64,000 nucleotides of DNA from Anaeramoeba flamelloides. Its lineage: Eukaryota > Metamonada > Anaeramoebidae. A program made the translations under genes and the position numbers. The DNA lies in NCBI GenBank assembly GCA_027625915.1, contig JANTQA010000015.1, forward strand, positions 5,175,001-5,239,000, in the 5' to 3' direction. The notes below the pieces were generated by a model. It was not told the origin of the DNA and searched no databases. It saw nothing but the letters and a program-made list of their open reading frames with translations. Every line of letters starts with the position of its first letter. The first letter of the stretch is position 1. Positions 13,401 to 25,000 of the stretch are shown piece after piece.

Positions 13401-14512
13401 TCTATGACGAAAATTTAGAAATCCAATATTTGACGATTAAAATCCTCGGAAGGATCTCAAAATTAAATCCAAGTTATATTTATCCGACTTTTAGAAAAAA
13501 ATTAATGCAATCATTCCAAAAATTGGAGTATTCGGAAAATAACCAACAAAGATTGAATACCATTTATTTGATTACACAATTAATTATATGCTCAAAGTCA
13601 TTTATTAAGCCCTTTTGCGAAATCTTATTAAAACAGTTTATCAATGTTTATAAACAAATAAGAGAATTTTCAATCACAATTACCAATGAAAACGAGAACG
13701 AGAACGATAATGATAATAAATCATCCTCTACATCAACAAACTCAACAACAACATCACCAAACACGTCAACTACATTAAATTCAAAAAACATTAATAATAA
13801 AAATTTATTAACCGAAAAGGGCTCTTCACCATTAACAAACTCTTCACAATTAAATTCAATATTATCGCCAACTAATAAAAAAAAGGGATTTAAAAATAAT
13901 CTACTTTCAACAGCATCGGATTCAACAACATCAAATACAACAACTTCAATAATGAATACAAAAAAGTCGAATTCACTATCGTCATCATCAAATAAAAATA
14001 CTAATACCACCGTCGTCACAACAACACAATCATTATTAAATAAAACAACAAACACACAACCATCGAGAATGGATATCAATATAGATAATTCAACAGAAAT
14101 AGATTCACAAGATCAAATTCTTTTAATCATTAAATATATCTTTTATGGAATTGGTGAATTATTTAAAGTTAAAGGATCCAAATTATTAAAATATGTTGAA
14201 GAAGTTTTACCATTAATTATTGAAACTTTAAAAGATCAAAATCTAACCGCAAGTAGAGAAACTATTCTACAAGCATTGGGTAATATAATCCAATCAACTT
14301 CAAGTGTTGTTGAGCCATATTATAAATTCCCACAGTTATTGACTTTATTATTTAAAATTTTAAGAAATGAAAAAAGTGAGAAAATTAAAAATATTTTGAT
14401 AAAATTATTTGGAATTTTAGGTGCCTTTGACCCATATCAACATCGATTAATTTTAAATATTTATCGAGGCAGTCTTGATTCAATAATACAATCGAATTCA
14501 TTATTAACAAAT

Positions 14513-14546
<34 letters not shown>

Positions 14547-17500
14547 ATAACAACAACAATAATAATAATAATAACAACCACAACAATAACAACAACAACC
14601 ATAACCACACTAATAACAATAGGAACAAGAATAACAATAATATTAATTTTTATGATGATGATGATAATGATGATGATAACGATGGCGACAATGATAAAAA
14701 CAAAAAAAATTATAATAATTTTAATAACCAAAGCAATAATTTTGATCAAACAGAATCTTTAAAAAATAAATTTTTCCCCTTTTTAAGAAATTTAACAATT
14801 ACAACAAATAAATCAAGGGAAAACAATAACCAGAAATCTTATAATCAAAAATGGATCAAAACATTAATGGGCACAGCTGTCCTAATTAGACCACCAGAAA
14901 GCGATATACAATCTGGAATTGGATATATCGATCTTTTACCGGGATTAGGAACTTCATTACAAGAATTTTATCCCGTTGTAGCAATTTCGTCCCTCTTAAG
15001 AATATTATATAACCCATCTTTAAATAAATTCCACATGTCCAGTATTCAGATATTGATGATCATTCTCTCTGATTTAGGCAATAATTCCGTTCGATTTTTA
15101 ACTCAAATAATGCCAATTTTTTTAAAGGTAATGTACATCAATCCTAAGGTCAAAGATTTCATGTTTCAGCAGTTAAGCCTATTAGTGGGTATTGTCCGAC
15201 ATCAGATTAAGCCATATTTGGATGATATTTTATTGATCATTGATGAATTTTGGCATCAAGAATTGTTACTTCAAATTGTATCGCTAATTGAAGAATTATA
15301 TTTAGCCCTAAAGGATGAGTTCAATAAATATTTCCCCAAATTGATACCAAGATTAACTCAAGTTTTAAATATAAATAATATTAAAAATAATAGTTATATC
15401 CAAACAGTCAAAAGAACATTGCACGCCTTGGAATTATTTGGTTCCTCGTTAGAAGATTATTTACATTTGATCATCCCAAAGATTTTAATATTGATACAAG
15501 CAGAAAGAATTAATATGGAGTTAAAAATCTTCATTATTAAAATGATTGGTAAATTCATTTTAAAAGTTGATTTAAATTTATATTACTCACAAATACTATA
15601 TTCATTGGCAAGATTACTTCAAATTAAAAATAAGGAATTAAGAATAAATATAATGAAAACTGTCTGCTATTTTATCAAATATTTTGGAAAGAAATTTAAA
15701 AATTTTTTACCATTATTCAATCAAATTTTATTTGATTTAAAAATTAAAAATATCGAATATTACACATTAATTGAACAAATTTTTTATCAAAAATATAACC
15801 ATGATAATGATAATAATAATAATATTAATAATAATAATAATAATAATAATGGAAAGGAGAATGTCGATAATATTTATTTTTTAAATGATTATTATTTTAA
15901 TGACAATAAAATTAGAAATGAAAAAAAATTATTTATTGCCAATGAAATGATGGCAATGCCAACAGGGAGAAGCCAAGATGAAAAATTACCAATTAATAGT
16001 CAGATTTTAACAAATTCTTGTAAAGTGAAGAATTTCTCAACGAAAGAAGATTGGGATCATTGGATTAAATTATTTTCCATCCAATTAATGAAGCAATCCA
16101 CTTGTTCTGCAATACGAAGTTGTTCTGCATTGAGTCATTTGTATTCGCCAATTACCGATGAGTTATTTAATGTGGCCTTTTTAAGTTGTTGGACAGAGCT
16201 AAATGAAAATGATCAGGGAATTATTATAAATAATTTACAATTGGCACTAAATTCTGAAACAATTCCAATCAATATTTTACAAATATTATTGAACCTATCT
16301 GAATTCATGGAGCATGTACTCCACCCTTTACCCATATCTTCCTTTTTATTATCTAAAATTGCTGTCAAATGTAATAGCTATGCGAAGGCGTTACACTATA
16401 AGGAATTGGAATTTAAAAATAAAAATAAAAAATTTCTACCAGAAATAATTGGATCCTTGATTTCAATAAACAATAAATTACAACAACAGGAATCTGCCGT
16501 TGGTATATTAAACTTTGCACCGAAAAAGCAATTTTCAATTACATTGCGGGAAAGTTGGTTTGAAGAATTAAACCGATGGGAAGATGCCATATATGTTTAT
16601 GAAAAAAATTTAAAATTAACAAAGCCAAATACTAAAAAATATTACGAATTGATAGTTGGTAAAATGAGATGCTTAAATTCAATTTCAGATTGGAAAAAAC
16701 TATATGATTTATCCGAACAGGTTTGGGATCAAATAGATTTAAAATGGAAAAAAATTATTGCGCCCTTGTCTGCTAAGGCTTCCAGTTCTTTAAATAAATG
16801 GGCACCCTTAAATAAATATTTATCAGTAATGAATAAAAAAAATTACGATTATTCTTTTTTTAATTCCATTTTAAAAATACAGCAGGGGAAATTTATTCAA
16901 GCTCAAAATTCCATAAATAATGCCAGAAAGATAGTTTCAATTAATTTAACTGGGCTAATTAATGAAAGCTATTCTAGGGCCTACCGCGAAATTGTCAAAG
17001 CACAGCAATTAGTCGAATTAGAAGAAATTATTGAATTCAAAAAATTGGATACCAAGAAGAAAAAAAGGCAAAAAATTTTAATAAATTGTTGGAATAAAAG
17101 ATTATTAGGCTGCCAACCACATATGAATGTTTGGGAAGATATTTTATCAATACATGCCCTTGTGATACCTCCTAAAGAAAACGTTGATATTTGGCTAAAA
17201 TTTGCTTCCATTGTTCGAAAAAATGGTAATACGAAATTATCAAAAAAAATTTTAAAAGAATTATTGCCCACTTCTTCAAATAAGAATAACAACATTAATA
17301 ATAATGGTAGTAGTGATAATATTGATAATAGATTTTCTTCCTCCCCAATGAAAAAGAAATCTTTAATTAAGAATAATTTAAATACCAAAAAATCTTTCTC
17401 AAAATTAATTTCATCATCAAATCAATTCCTTATGGAGAAAAATAAAAATTCATTTTATAATGTCAAACTATTGACCAAAAATAAAGTAAAAATAAATCCA

Positions 17501-18146
17501 AAGGTTAAATTTGCACATTTAAAATTTTTATGGAAAAAAGAATATAATAATAATGATTTAAATAACCCAGTAAATAATAAAATTAAATTTAATATTGAAG
17601 AAAATTCAAATCTTTTTTTAAATAACAATAAAAGCAACCTTGACAGTAAATTTAATAAGAATAATTTGAAAATTGATTTAGATCCCAAAGAGCAATTCTT
17701 AAATGAACAAAAAATTCAAAAAAAAAAAAATGTAATTAAAGAATTAAAACAATTAATTAAATCAATGCCTCCTTATATAATGGAAAACCCTGAACAAAGT
17801 ATGAAAGGTGGTTGGACATCTAGATTAAGAGCGAATTGTCATTTAAAATTAGGTGAATATCAATTATCTGTAGTTAACAATAATATCTTTCAAATGAAGA
17901 AATTAAATAAAATTTTGTCTTCATTTAGAAAGGCAACCACTTATGATAAATATTGGTATAAAGCTTGGCATTCTTTAGCTTTAATGAACTTTTTTATTGT
18001 ATCACGATTACAAAAAAATTCTAGAACAATGGAAAATAATTTTAACAAAACAAAAATCATTACTAAGAAAAATAATATTATTAAGGAAGAAAAAAATACT
18101 GGTAATAATTATTATCAGAGTGAAGACGAAGAACAAGAAGACGACT

Positions 18147-18234
<88 letters not shown>

Positions 18235-20377
18235 GGATGAGGAGGAGGAGGAGGAGGAGGAGGAGGAGGATGAGGATGAAGATGAGGATGAAGAAGAAGA
18301 AGAAGGAAATGAAAGAGAAATTATGAGCAGTTTTAATGATAATCAGATTAAACAATATGTGATACAAGCAATTAAAGCATTTTTCAAATCTATTTCTCTA
18401 AGTTCTTACCAAATGTGTCTACAAGATACCTTACGAATCTTGACCTTATGGTTTAAATATGGTACCAAAAACGAAGTGATTAAAGTTTTAACTGAAGGGT
18501 TTGAAACTGTCTCAATTAGCACCTGGCTATTAGTAATTCCGCAATTAATTGCTAGGATTCATACCCCAATAAATCCAATTCGGAAACTATTGCATGATTG
18601 GTTGATTGAAATCGGTAAAATACACCCACAGGCATTGATTTACCCACTAACCGTAGCCTTTAAATCACAATCGGAACAAAAAAAAAGAAGTAAAGAAATG
18701 GCTATTAAAAAGTGTAAAAAATGTCGAGGCAAGGGATGTAAGGAATGCTTAAAAAAAAATTCTGACAATATTGATAAGCAATATGAATCTGAAAAGATCA
18801 TGGAAACCATGAAGTATTATTCACCAAATTTGGTGAAACAAGCGGAATTGGTTAGTCAAGAATTAATCAAAGTTGCAACATTATGGAAAGAAATGTGGTA
18901 TGATGGGCTAGAGGAAGCATCTAGGTTGTATTTTGTCGAGAAGAATATTAACAGAATGTTAAATACCTTGCAGCCAATGCACGATCTAATCCTGAAGGGG
19001 CCCAAGACTCGATCTGAATTAAAATTTGCCAAGCTATACGGGCCAGATTTAAATGAGGCCAAGGAGTATTGTGCACGATATATTAAAAGTAAAAATAGGA
19101 AGAATTTAACGCAAGCCTGGAAATTGTATTACCTTGTCTTTAAAAAAATTGCACCTGAGATACCTAAAATGTCAAAATTGAATTTACTGCAGGTCAGCCA
19201 TGAATTATATCAACAAAATAATTTGGAATTAGCCGTGCCGGGTACTTATCGGCCAAACGAAGACATAATCCGAATCCAAAAATTCCATCATACTTTGGTT
19301 GTGATGGGCTCAAAGCAAAGGCCAAGGAAGTTTAAAATCTTTGGCAATGATGGACTGATTTATAAATTTTTATTAAAAGGCCATGAAGACTTGAGGCAAG
19401 ATGAGCGAGTAATGCAACTGTTTGGCTTGGTAAACACGTTATTGTCAAACTATCCAGAAACTTCCAAAAGAAATTTATCTATCCAAAGATATGCAGTGGT
19501 CCCGCTATCGCCAAATAATGGGCTGATCGGCTGGGTACCCCACTCTGATACGGTATTAAATTTGATTAAAGAATATCGAAATTCAATAGATCGAGCACCA
19601 AATTTGGAACACCAATTTATTTTTGACGAAATTGAAGACTATGAAAAATTGTCCCTCATGCAAAAATTGGAGTTATTTAAACTGGCCTTAGATTTAACAG
19701 ATGGACAAGACCTTGCACAGATATTATGGCTAAAATCACAAAATTCAGAGGTGTGGCTTGATAGAAGAACTAATTACACAAGATCATTGGCAGTAATGTC
19801 AATGGTGGGCTACATTTTAGGCCTAGGTGATCGGCACCCGAGCAACTTGATGATGAACAGATCCTCCGGCAAGATCATTCACATCGATTTGGGTGATTGC
19901 TTCGAGGTGGCAATGCAAAGAGAGAAATTCCCTGAAAAGATCCCCTTTAGGTTGACAAGAATGCTTGTAAACGCAATGGAAATTTCCAAAACAGAAGGGA
20001 ACTTTAGACACACCTGCTTAAACTCAATGAAGGTAATCAGAGATAACAAAGATTCATTAATGGCCCTGTTAGAAGCATTTGTTTATGACCCTCTGATCAA
20101 TTGGTTTTTGGACAGAGAAAGCAGTCAGACAACACAACAAAAACTTAGAAAAATGGTGAAAGCTGGTTCAGGGTTTTTCTATTATGATAGCTATGACCAA
20201 AGCTTGAACGAAGAAGCACTGAAAGTGATCGAAAGAATTTCTAATAAATTAACAGGGAGAGATTTTAATAAAAATGAAACCTTGTCGATCAATAATCAAG
20301 TAGATCGCCTAATTCAACAATCAACCTCAAATGAAAATTTATCTCAATGCTACATTGGTTGGTGCCCTTTTTGGTAA
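7467..20377 (+). CDS. TOR: Target of rapamycin (TOR) serine/threonine kinase
   Basis: This is a PIKK-family growth-control kinase, the catalytic core of TOR complexes. Exon 7603-8309 encodes N-terminal HEAT repeats (SSNVDQIVQNQF, LIQYLRNLL, LKRSASWLD). Exon 12203-20377 encodes the rest; both borders are phase 0 and give YQHATL/GLIQNQTELIHG across a 3893-nt intron. Approximate order in about 2960 residues: HEAT solenoid to 1500, FAT 1515-2400 (CWTELNENDQG, YAKALHYKELEF), FRB 2446-2552 (EEASRLYFVE, LTQAWKLYY), kinase 2610-2855 (KGHEDLRQDERV, GLGDRHPSN, IHIDLGDCFEV), FATC ending CYIGWCPFW at the stop. Low-complexity N, S/T and D/E runs sit in loops. Frame 7617 opens with GTG, not ATG. I infer a tiny first exon, ATG+T at 7467-7470 before GTAAAA, spliced to the AAAG acceptor ending at 7602; the phases fit. 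Everything except the start is certain. Confidence 0.96.
8941..10067. mobile_element. P-A: TTAA-flanked TIR element (piggyBac-like, non-coding)
   Basis: Both ends abut TTAA (8937-8940 and 10068-10071). Ends are inverted: GGACTACGTTGGCAATT at the left and the complement of AGACTACGTTTGCAATT at the right. A second copy, in inverse orientation and about 90% identical by eye, lies at 55384-56432. TTAA target duplication is the hallmark of piggyBac-type elements. Internal open frames (for example 9423-9632) are not conserved between the copies because of indels, so it is non-autonomous. Confidence 0.75.
10661..11149. mobile_element. Y1: TIR element, about 490 bp
   Basis: The ends are long inverted repeats of about 65 bp: AGCAGTGAAAAAAATACCGG at the left, and at the right the complement of AGTAGGGAAAAAAATACAGG. 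Both are followed by GACATGAAAAAAATCCC and AAGATTTTTAATTGTGA. A second copy lies at 40761-41258. No open frame of note. It probably belongs to the TA-targeting Tc1/mariner-like group of MITEs (inference). Confidence 0.75.
11150..11922. mobile_element. V1: TIR element with an internal insertion
   Basis: It starts TATATAAACTAAATTCC and ends in the inverted TTGAAATGGAGTTTTATAT. The interior matches V2 (45733-46283) and V3 (58180-58730), including GATGGTATCTAACCATTTGA and ATATTAGGTTTGGAAAAATA. About 215 bp at 11628-11845 is absent from V2 and V3 and matches the repeat at 57500-57720 in reverse orientation, so it is a nested insertion. It directly abuts Y1. Confidence 0.7.
11628..11845. repeat. 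E1: repeat nested in V1
   Basis: This segment shows similarity to the complement of 57530-57720 (CAATTGGGTTTAAAAT, CTTTGAATTAGAAGACAC, CACAAATTTAGTCAC). The unit ACAAATTTAGTCACGAA is locally tandem here (about 11726-11785), which the other copy lacks. Exact ends are uncertain. Confidence 0.5.
14516..14705 (+). repeat. AAC/AAT then GAT trinucleotide tract in TOR
   Basis: Imperfect CAG/AAC/AAT repeats followed by GAT/AAC repeats encode a Ser/Asn run and then an Asp/Asn run within a HEAT-region loop. Similar but shorter N/S/T tracts lie at about 12850-13000, 13680-14060, 15790-15860 and 17280-17340. All keep the TOR reading frame. Confidence 0.9.
18148..18309 (+). repeat. (GAT)n-(GAG)n microsatellite in the TOR coding sequence
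   Basis: Roughly 29 near-perfect GAT units followed by GAG/GAA units encode an acidic Asp/Glu run of about 54 residues. It sits in the FAT domain at the position where human mTOR has a disordered Ser/Thr/Ala-rich loop. The tract should be length-polymorphic; trinucleotide change keeps the frame. Confidence 0.95.
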
Positions 20378-20396
20378 CAAATTATAATGATAATTA

Positions 20397-20541
20397 TAGT
20401 TTTAATAATGATGATGATGATGATATTAATATTAATAATAATGATGATAATAATATTAATAATGATGATGATGATGATGATATTAATATTAATAATAATG
20501 ATGATGATAATATTAATAATGATGATGATAATATTAATTGT
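20397..20541 (+). repeat. GAT/AAT trinucleotide repeat in the TOR 3' UTR
   Basis: Starting about 20 nt after the TOR stop, the sequence is an imperfect higher-order repeat of (GAT)n(ATT/AAT)n blocks. It contains the recurrent unit GATATTAATATTAATAATAA. It is outside the reading frame yet resembles the intragenic tract at 18148-18309 in composition. Confidence 0.85.
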
Positions 20542-22096
20542 TAATGTTGTTTTATTTTTTTTTTATGATTATTGCTATTGTTTATGTTTATAATTTATTA
20601 TTATTATTATTATTAGAATTTTTTTTTTTTTGTTTTATTTTGATTAATATAACGATTAATTAATTTATCAAAAAAAAAAAAAAATTTTTTGATATATATT
20701 TTATTAAAATTAACATTTTAAAAATATTATTAATTTATTCAAAGGATCTTAATTAATAACAAAAACCTTAATAAAGATAAATTATATAAAAATTTTTTTT
20801 TTTTTTTCAAAATATTTATTAACTTGATAACTTGTATTCTTGACTTTTTTAACTTGTTTATTTTCAAAAAAAACAACAGAAAGGAAAATTTTTTCATAAA
20901 AGTTCAATTTATTCTGTTTGGTCTAATCACAATTAATTTAAAGTTTAATGAATATATATCTTGGTGGAAATTATAAAATACGTCTTATCGATTGGGTTCA
21001 TTTGTAAAAAATTTTTTCCAATCAAACCTTAAATTTTTTCTTCTTAAGGGCCATCTAAAATAAAGCCATTGTAAAAAGTGTCTAGTTTAAAATATTTTTG
21101 AATTATGACCTTTAACTCTTGAAATCAAGAGGAACTATTATATTGTAAAATTATTAAAAGTTTGAAATTTTGATAAGAATTGATTTTTTAGAATTTTTTT
21201 CTTTGAAACTAGATAATACTTTATTTAGAACAAAAATGGTTCGGTTGTGGAAAAGCCACTACCAATTAAAAATCTGATCTAATCAAAATTTCAAACTTTT
21301 AATAATTTTACAATATAATAGTTCCTCTTGATTTCAAGAGTTAAAGGTCATAATTCAAAAATATTTTAAACTAGACACTTTTTACAATGGCTTTATTTTA
21401 GATGGCCCTTAAGAAGAAAAAATTTAAGACTTGATTGAAAAAAAGTTTTCATTGGTCAAGATGAAAATGTTAGTTATTTTATAATTAGCAATTCAATTTT
21501 AATTCAATCTGATAGAGGTGAAACTGAAATCTTTTAATGAACCAAATCACAAAGGAGTCAAGTGTTTTTTGTTGTTTGTTATTTCTAATTCATCACAAGT
21601 GCCTTGATAAATCAAGGTTGTTTGTAAAAAAATTCTAAAAACAATTGGTATTTGGATAATAAATTGGTATAAAGTTTTCATTTTTTTTATGGTTTTTTTT
21701 TGTAGTCAATAGTGAGTTAGTGAACAATTTGATAGTTAATCATAATCACTTTTTCATTTGATTGGTACTTTTGATATTTTGTATGTTGGTATATATTGGG
21801 CATAGTAAGAAACCACAATGATACCAATTTTGAAAGATTGTAAAAAAGAGAATAAACAAAAATGTTATCCATTTAATTCTCAAAGACTTGTATTTGGATC
21901 CTTTAAAACTTTATTTATTTTTAACTTTGAAAATGACTTCAGTGAATAACTATCCAGTGTACTAATTAATTTGAACAACAAATACAAAAATGTTATTTAG
22001 TAGAGTTGTTAGTTACATCTAGCAAAGAAAATTATATTTTTAAAACAATTTCGATATCATTTTTTTAATTTCTATTATTTATTCATATAAAAACAA
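20542..22096. other. TOR to UNC-50 spacer
   Basis: AT-rich spacer downstream of TOR and upstream of UNC-50, both on +. Its only strong structure is the foldback at 21007-21450. The last 600 bp before 22097 presumably contain the UNC-50 promoter; no defined promoter motif was recognised. Confidence 0.5.
21007..21450. repeat. Foldback element: long near-perfect inverted repeat
   Basis: Left arm about 21007-21179 and right arm about 21280-21450 are reverse complements with very few mismatches over about 155-170 bp (for example CTTAAGGGCCATCTAAAATA and its complement). The loop of about 100 bp is unrelated. The arms contain no open frame. It could be a foldback transposon or a recent palindromic duplication; transcription would give a hairpin long enough for Dicer-type processing. 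Confidence 0.9.
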
Positions 22097-25000
22097 ATGA
22101 GACTTCCAACTTATGTTCATCAACGAGATCGACACAAAATCTTTCCATTCTTCACAAAGATTTTCAGATTCTCAGAGTTAGATTTTGAACGTGCTTTTTA
22201 TCAAATGTATCTATTATGTGTTAATCATAACGAATTGTAAATAATATACTTTTCTTCTTGTTGTTGTTTTCTTGTTAATAACAAGTGTTGGTTTGAAAAA
22301 AAACCGATTCTTGAAACTTGGAACATATTATTAACAAAACCATAAAACCTATTTTTTTTTTTTTTTTTTTGTGTCTTTTCTTTTTCTTTATTGCCAACAC
22401 ATCACTACTTGTAAATATTCCACATTTTTAAATAGCTTTAAGATGATTAAAAGACATAGACGTAATTTCTTTTTCCTTTCCATTTGTTTTTTTCTTGAGA
22501 ATCCATACTTTAATAACACAAAAACCACTTTCAACGAAATGAAAGCTAAAAATTTGAAAAAAAAAAAAGCAAAAAGACAAAATTTGAATGGACGATCTAT
22601 TGTGTAAAGAAGAAACAACCAACAGTCAACCAAAAAAAAAAAAAACTAACGAAACGATCCACAAAATTATTATCAATACAACAAAAATTAACTACTAGTC
22701 CAAAATAGTGTTTCTGAAAATATTTTAGGGTACAGCATCTCACGATCATTAAAAAAATTTTTGAAAAAAAACCAAACATTTGCTAATTTTTCACTTTTTG
22801 ATAACTTCACTTAATAATAAACACGATTGGTTAATAAAAGATCTTTGATCAGAAATTATTTGTGAAAGACATTTAACAATTTAAGTTGATAATCCAATTT
22901 TCTAGGTTCTATTTTGATTTTTTATAATTTTAATACAGTCAGTTTCACTTTTAAGACACAAACTTTCTACGAAATTTAAGGCCCAAAAAAATCTCAAATT
23001 AAAGCACATTTTTGGAATTATTTTTTACAATTTATTTTACTAGAATTTCAATTTTGTACCTTAATTTGAAATTTTTTTGTTGCCTTAAATTTCATTAGAA
23101 AGTTTGTGTCTTAAAAGTGGAGCTGATTGTAGTAAAAAATTTGAAAATTTTTTTGCTTCTAGTTAAGAAGTCATTTTATTATCTTTGAAAAGTATTTTAA
23201 ATCCAATAAATATCCATCAAATAGGGAACCAATTATTTGGAATATGAAAGAATTATTTATTGTTTTAAATTGAAAAAAATTAACCTTAATTCCAAAAAAA
23301 AAAAAACAATAATTAATGTAAACTTGAAAAAAAATATGATTTATTATTATTATTGAAGAAGTGTAAATTACACTCTAAATGTACTTTTATTTAAATTTCA
23401 ACAAAGGTAATTTAAGCGTAAAATTCTAGATTTTTTAATTATTCAAGAGAAAGACATACCCAAATTTTCTTTATGGTCAAAAAGCAAAAAATTGAAAAGA
23501 AAAAAAGAAAAAGAAAAAAGATTTTTAAAAAGGGTTTATAGAAAGCAATTGGTAAAAAAACAAAAAAAAATACAAAAAAAACAATGCTATCTTTAAATAA
23601 GAACGCCCAAAATCACAAGCCACAATACTTTTAGCTAATGTAATTTAATTTGAGAATTGATCATGAATGTTAATTGGGGTATCGTTATTTAATTGTTGTA
23701 ATTTCTTTTTTCTTTTTGATATGGTTTGCTTTAGACCTTTTAAATTTTTTGTCTTTGCTTTATCGATTTTATTTTCAAGTTACTCATACTTTCGTGTTTC
23801 AGTGTCTCGGTATAAGCAAGTAATCACTTGATCTTTTTCCTTTGTAACTCTTCTTCCAAATATAATGAAGATTCAGCCAGGGGAAAAATGGAAAAAAATC
23901 AAAAAATAATAAATTTAAACAATTCTATCTATTGTTTAATTTATTGTTTGTTACACAATTAATAATGAATAAAGTAAAATGTAATCAAAATATTAAAAAA
24001 CGATGGTATTAAAAATAACTTCATTTTAAAAATTCGAATAATAAAAAAAAAAAAATAAAATAAACTTTGTTTCATTCAAAGTGCCCAACATTTAATTCAA
24101 ATATCAATCATTTTTTTTATAATTGGCATTTAAAAAATAAATAAGGAATAAGTAGAATAATACACATCAGGGAATTGTTGATACCCGTGTTAAGTAAACT
24201 AATTAATCAATAAATTTTCTGTAAAATTGAAAAACTCAAAATTCTTAGAGCATCCATTGAAAAAAACAACAATCTTCATTTTGATCTTCAATTGAAGATC
24301 CAAAGAAAATTTCGATAGAAATCAGTATGATGATTTTTCTAAAATCATTCTCACTACTTTAATAACATTAAAATAACACATTTTTACCGAGTGACTATCG
24401 ATCTTGCAATAAAAATGAAAATTTACAATATGAATTGTGTGTTCAAAAAAAAATCGAAAAAAAATATAGAAAAAAAGAAATAATGTAAAAATGAGATAAA
24501 ATGATTTCAATTTCCAAAATTTATCTTTTTCTTTTACTATTCATCCAATCCCTTTAAACGCATTTAATCCTTCCCTTGTAACTAGGTCACTTTAACTGAA
24601 AACTATTTTAATATAGTTGTTTTGAAAAACGTAAAATCGGGCTCTTAAAAATATACTGGGGGTGGCACTGAGAATATAACATTTTTTTTTATGAATTATT
24701 AAAAAAATTATGTTTTTTCTTTTTGAAAAGGATTTTAATAGTAAACTGAGAGAAGTTTATAAAATTTATAGTAATTTATTTATTTCTGAATCCAAATCAC
24801 ATTTATTTTTAACTCATAAAATCAGAATTAAAAAAAAAAAAAAACTATCCCACTTCAATAATATATGAATTTTTATATTTTTCTTTTAGTTTTCTCTATT
24901 TGCCTTTTTCGATTATTGAAAGAAAGGCTATCCTTTGATTTATAATACTATCAAAGTCTCAATGATGGTAAAAAATTACAAAATTAAATATAGTTGTTTC

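Noticed and set aside
14504-14749. Minus-strand frames rich in Ile/Val/Leu opposite TOR repeats (also 13648-14079 and 18008-18367)
   Set aside because: They are complements of the AAT/GAT/TCA trinucleotide repeats in the TOR exon and have no independent signal.
23510-23560. Possible UNC-50 exon reading RVYRKQL before GTAAAA
   Set aside because: The sequence is part of a repeat also seen near 37590 and the phase does not fit; the 22436-22461 microexon solves the alignment.
23700-23830. Frame ending SRYKQ before GTAATC as a UNC-50 exon
   Set aside because: The ending phase (0) is incompatible with the exon at 26825, which needs one leading base.
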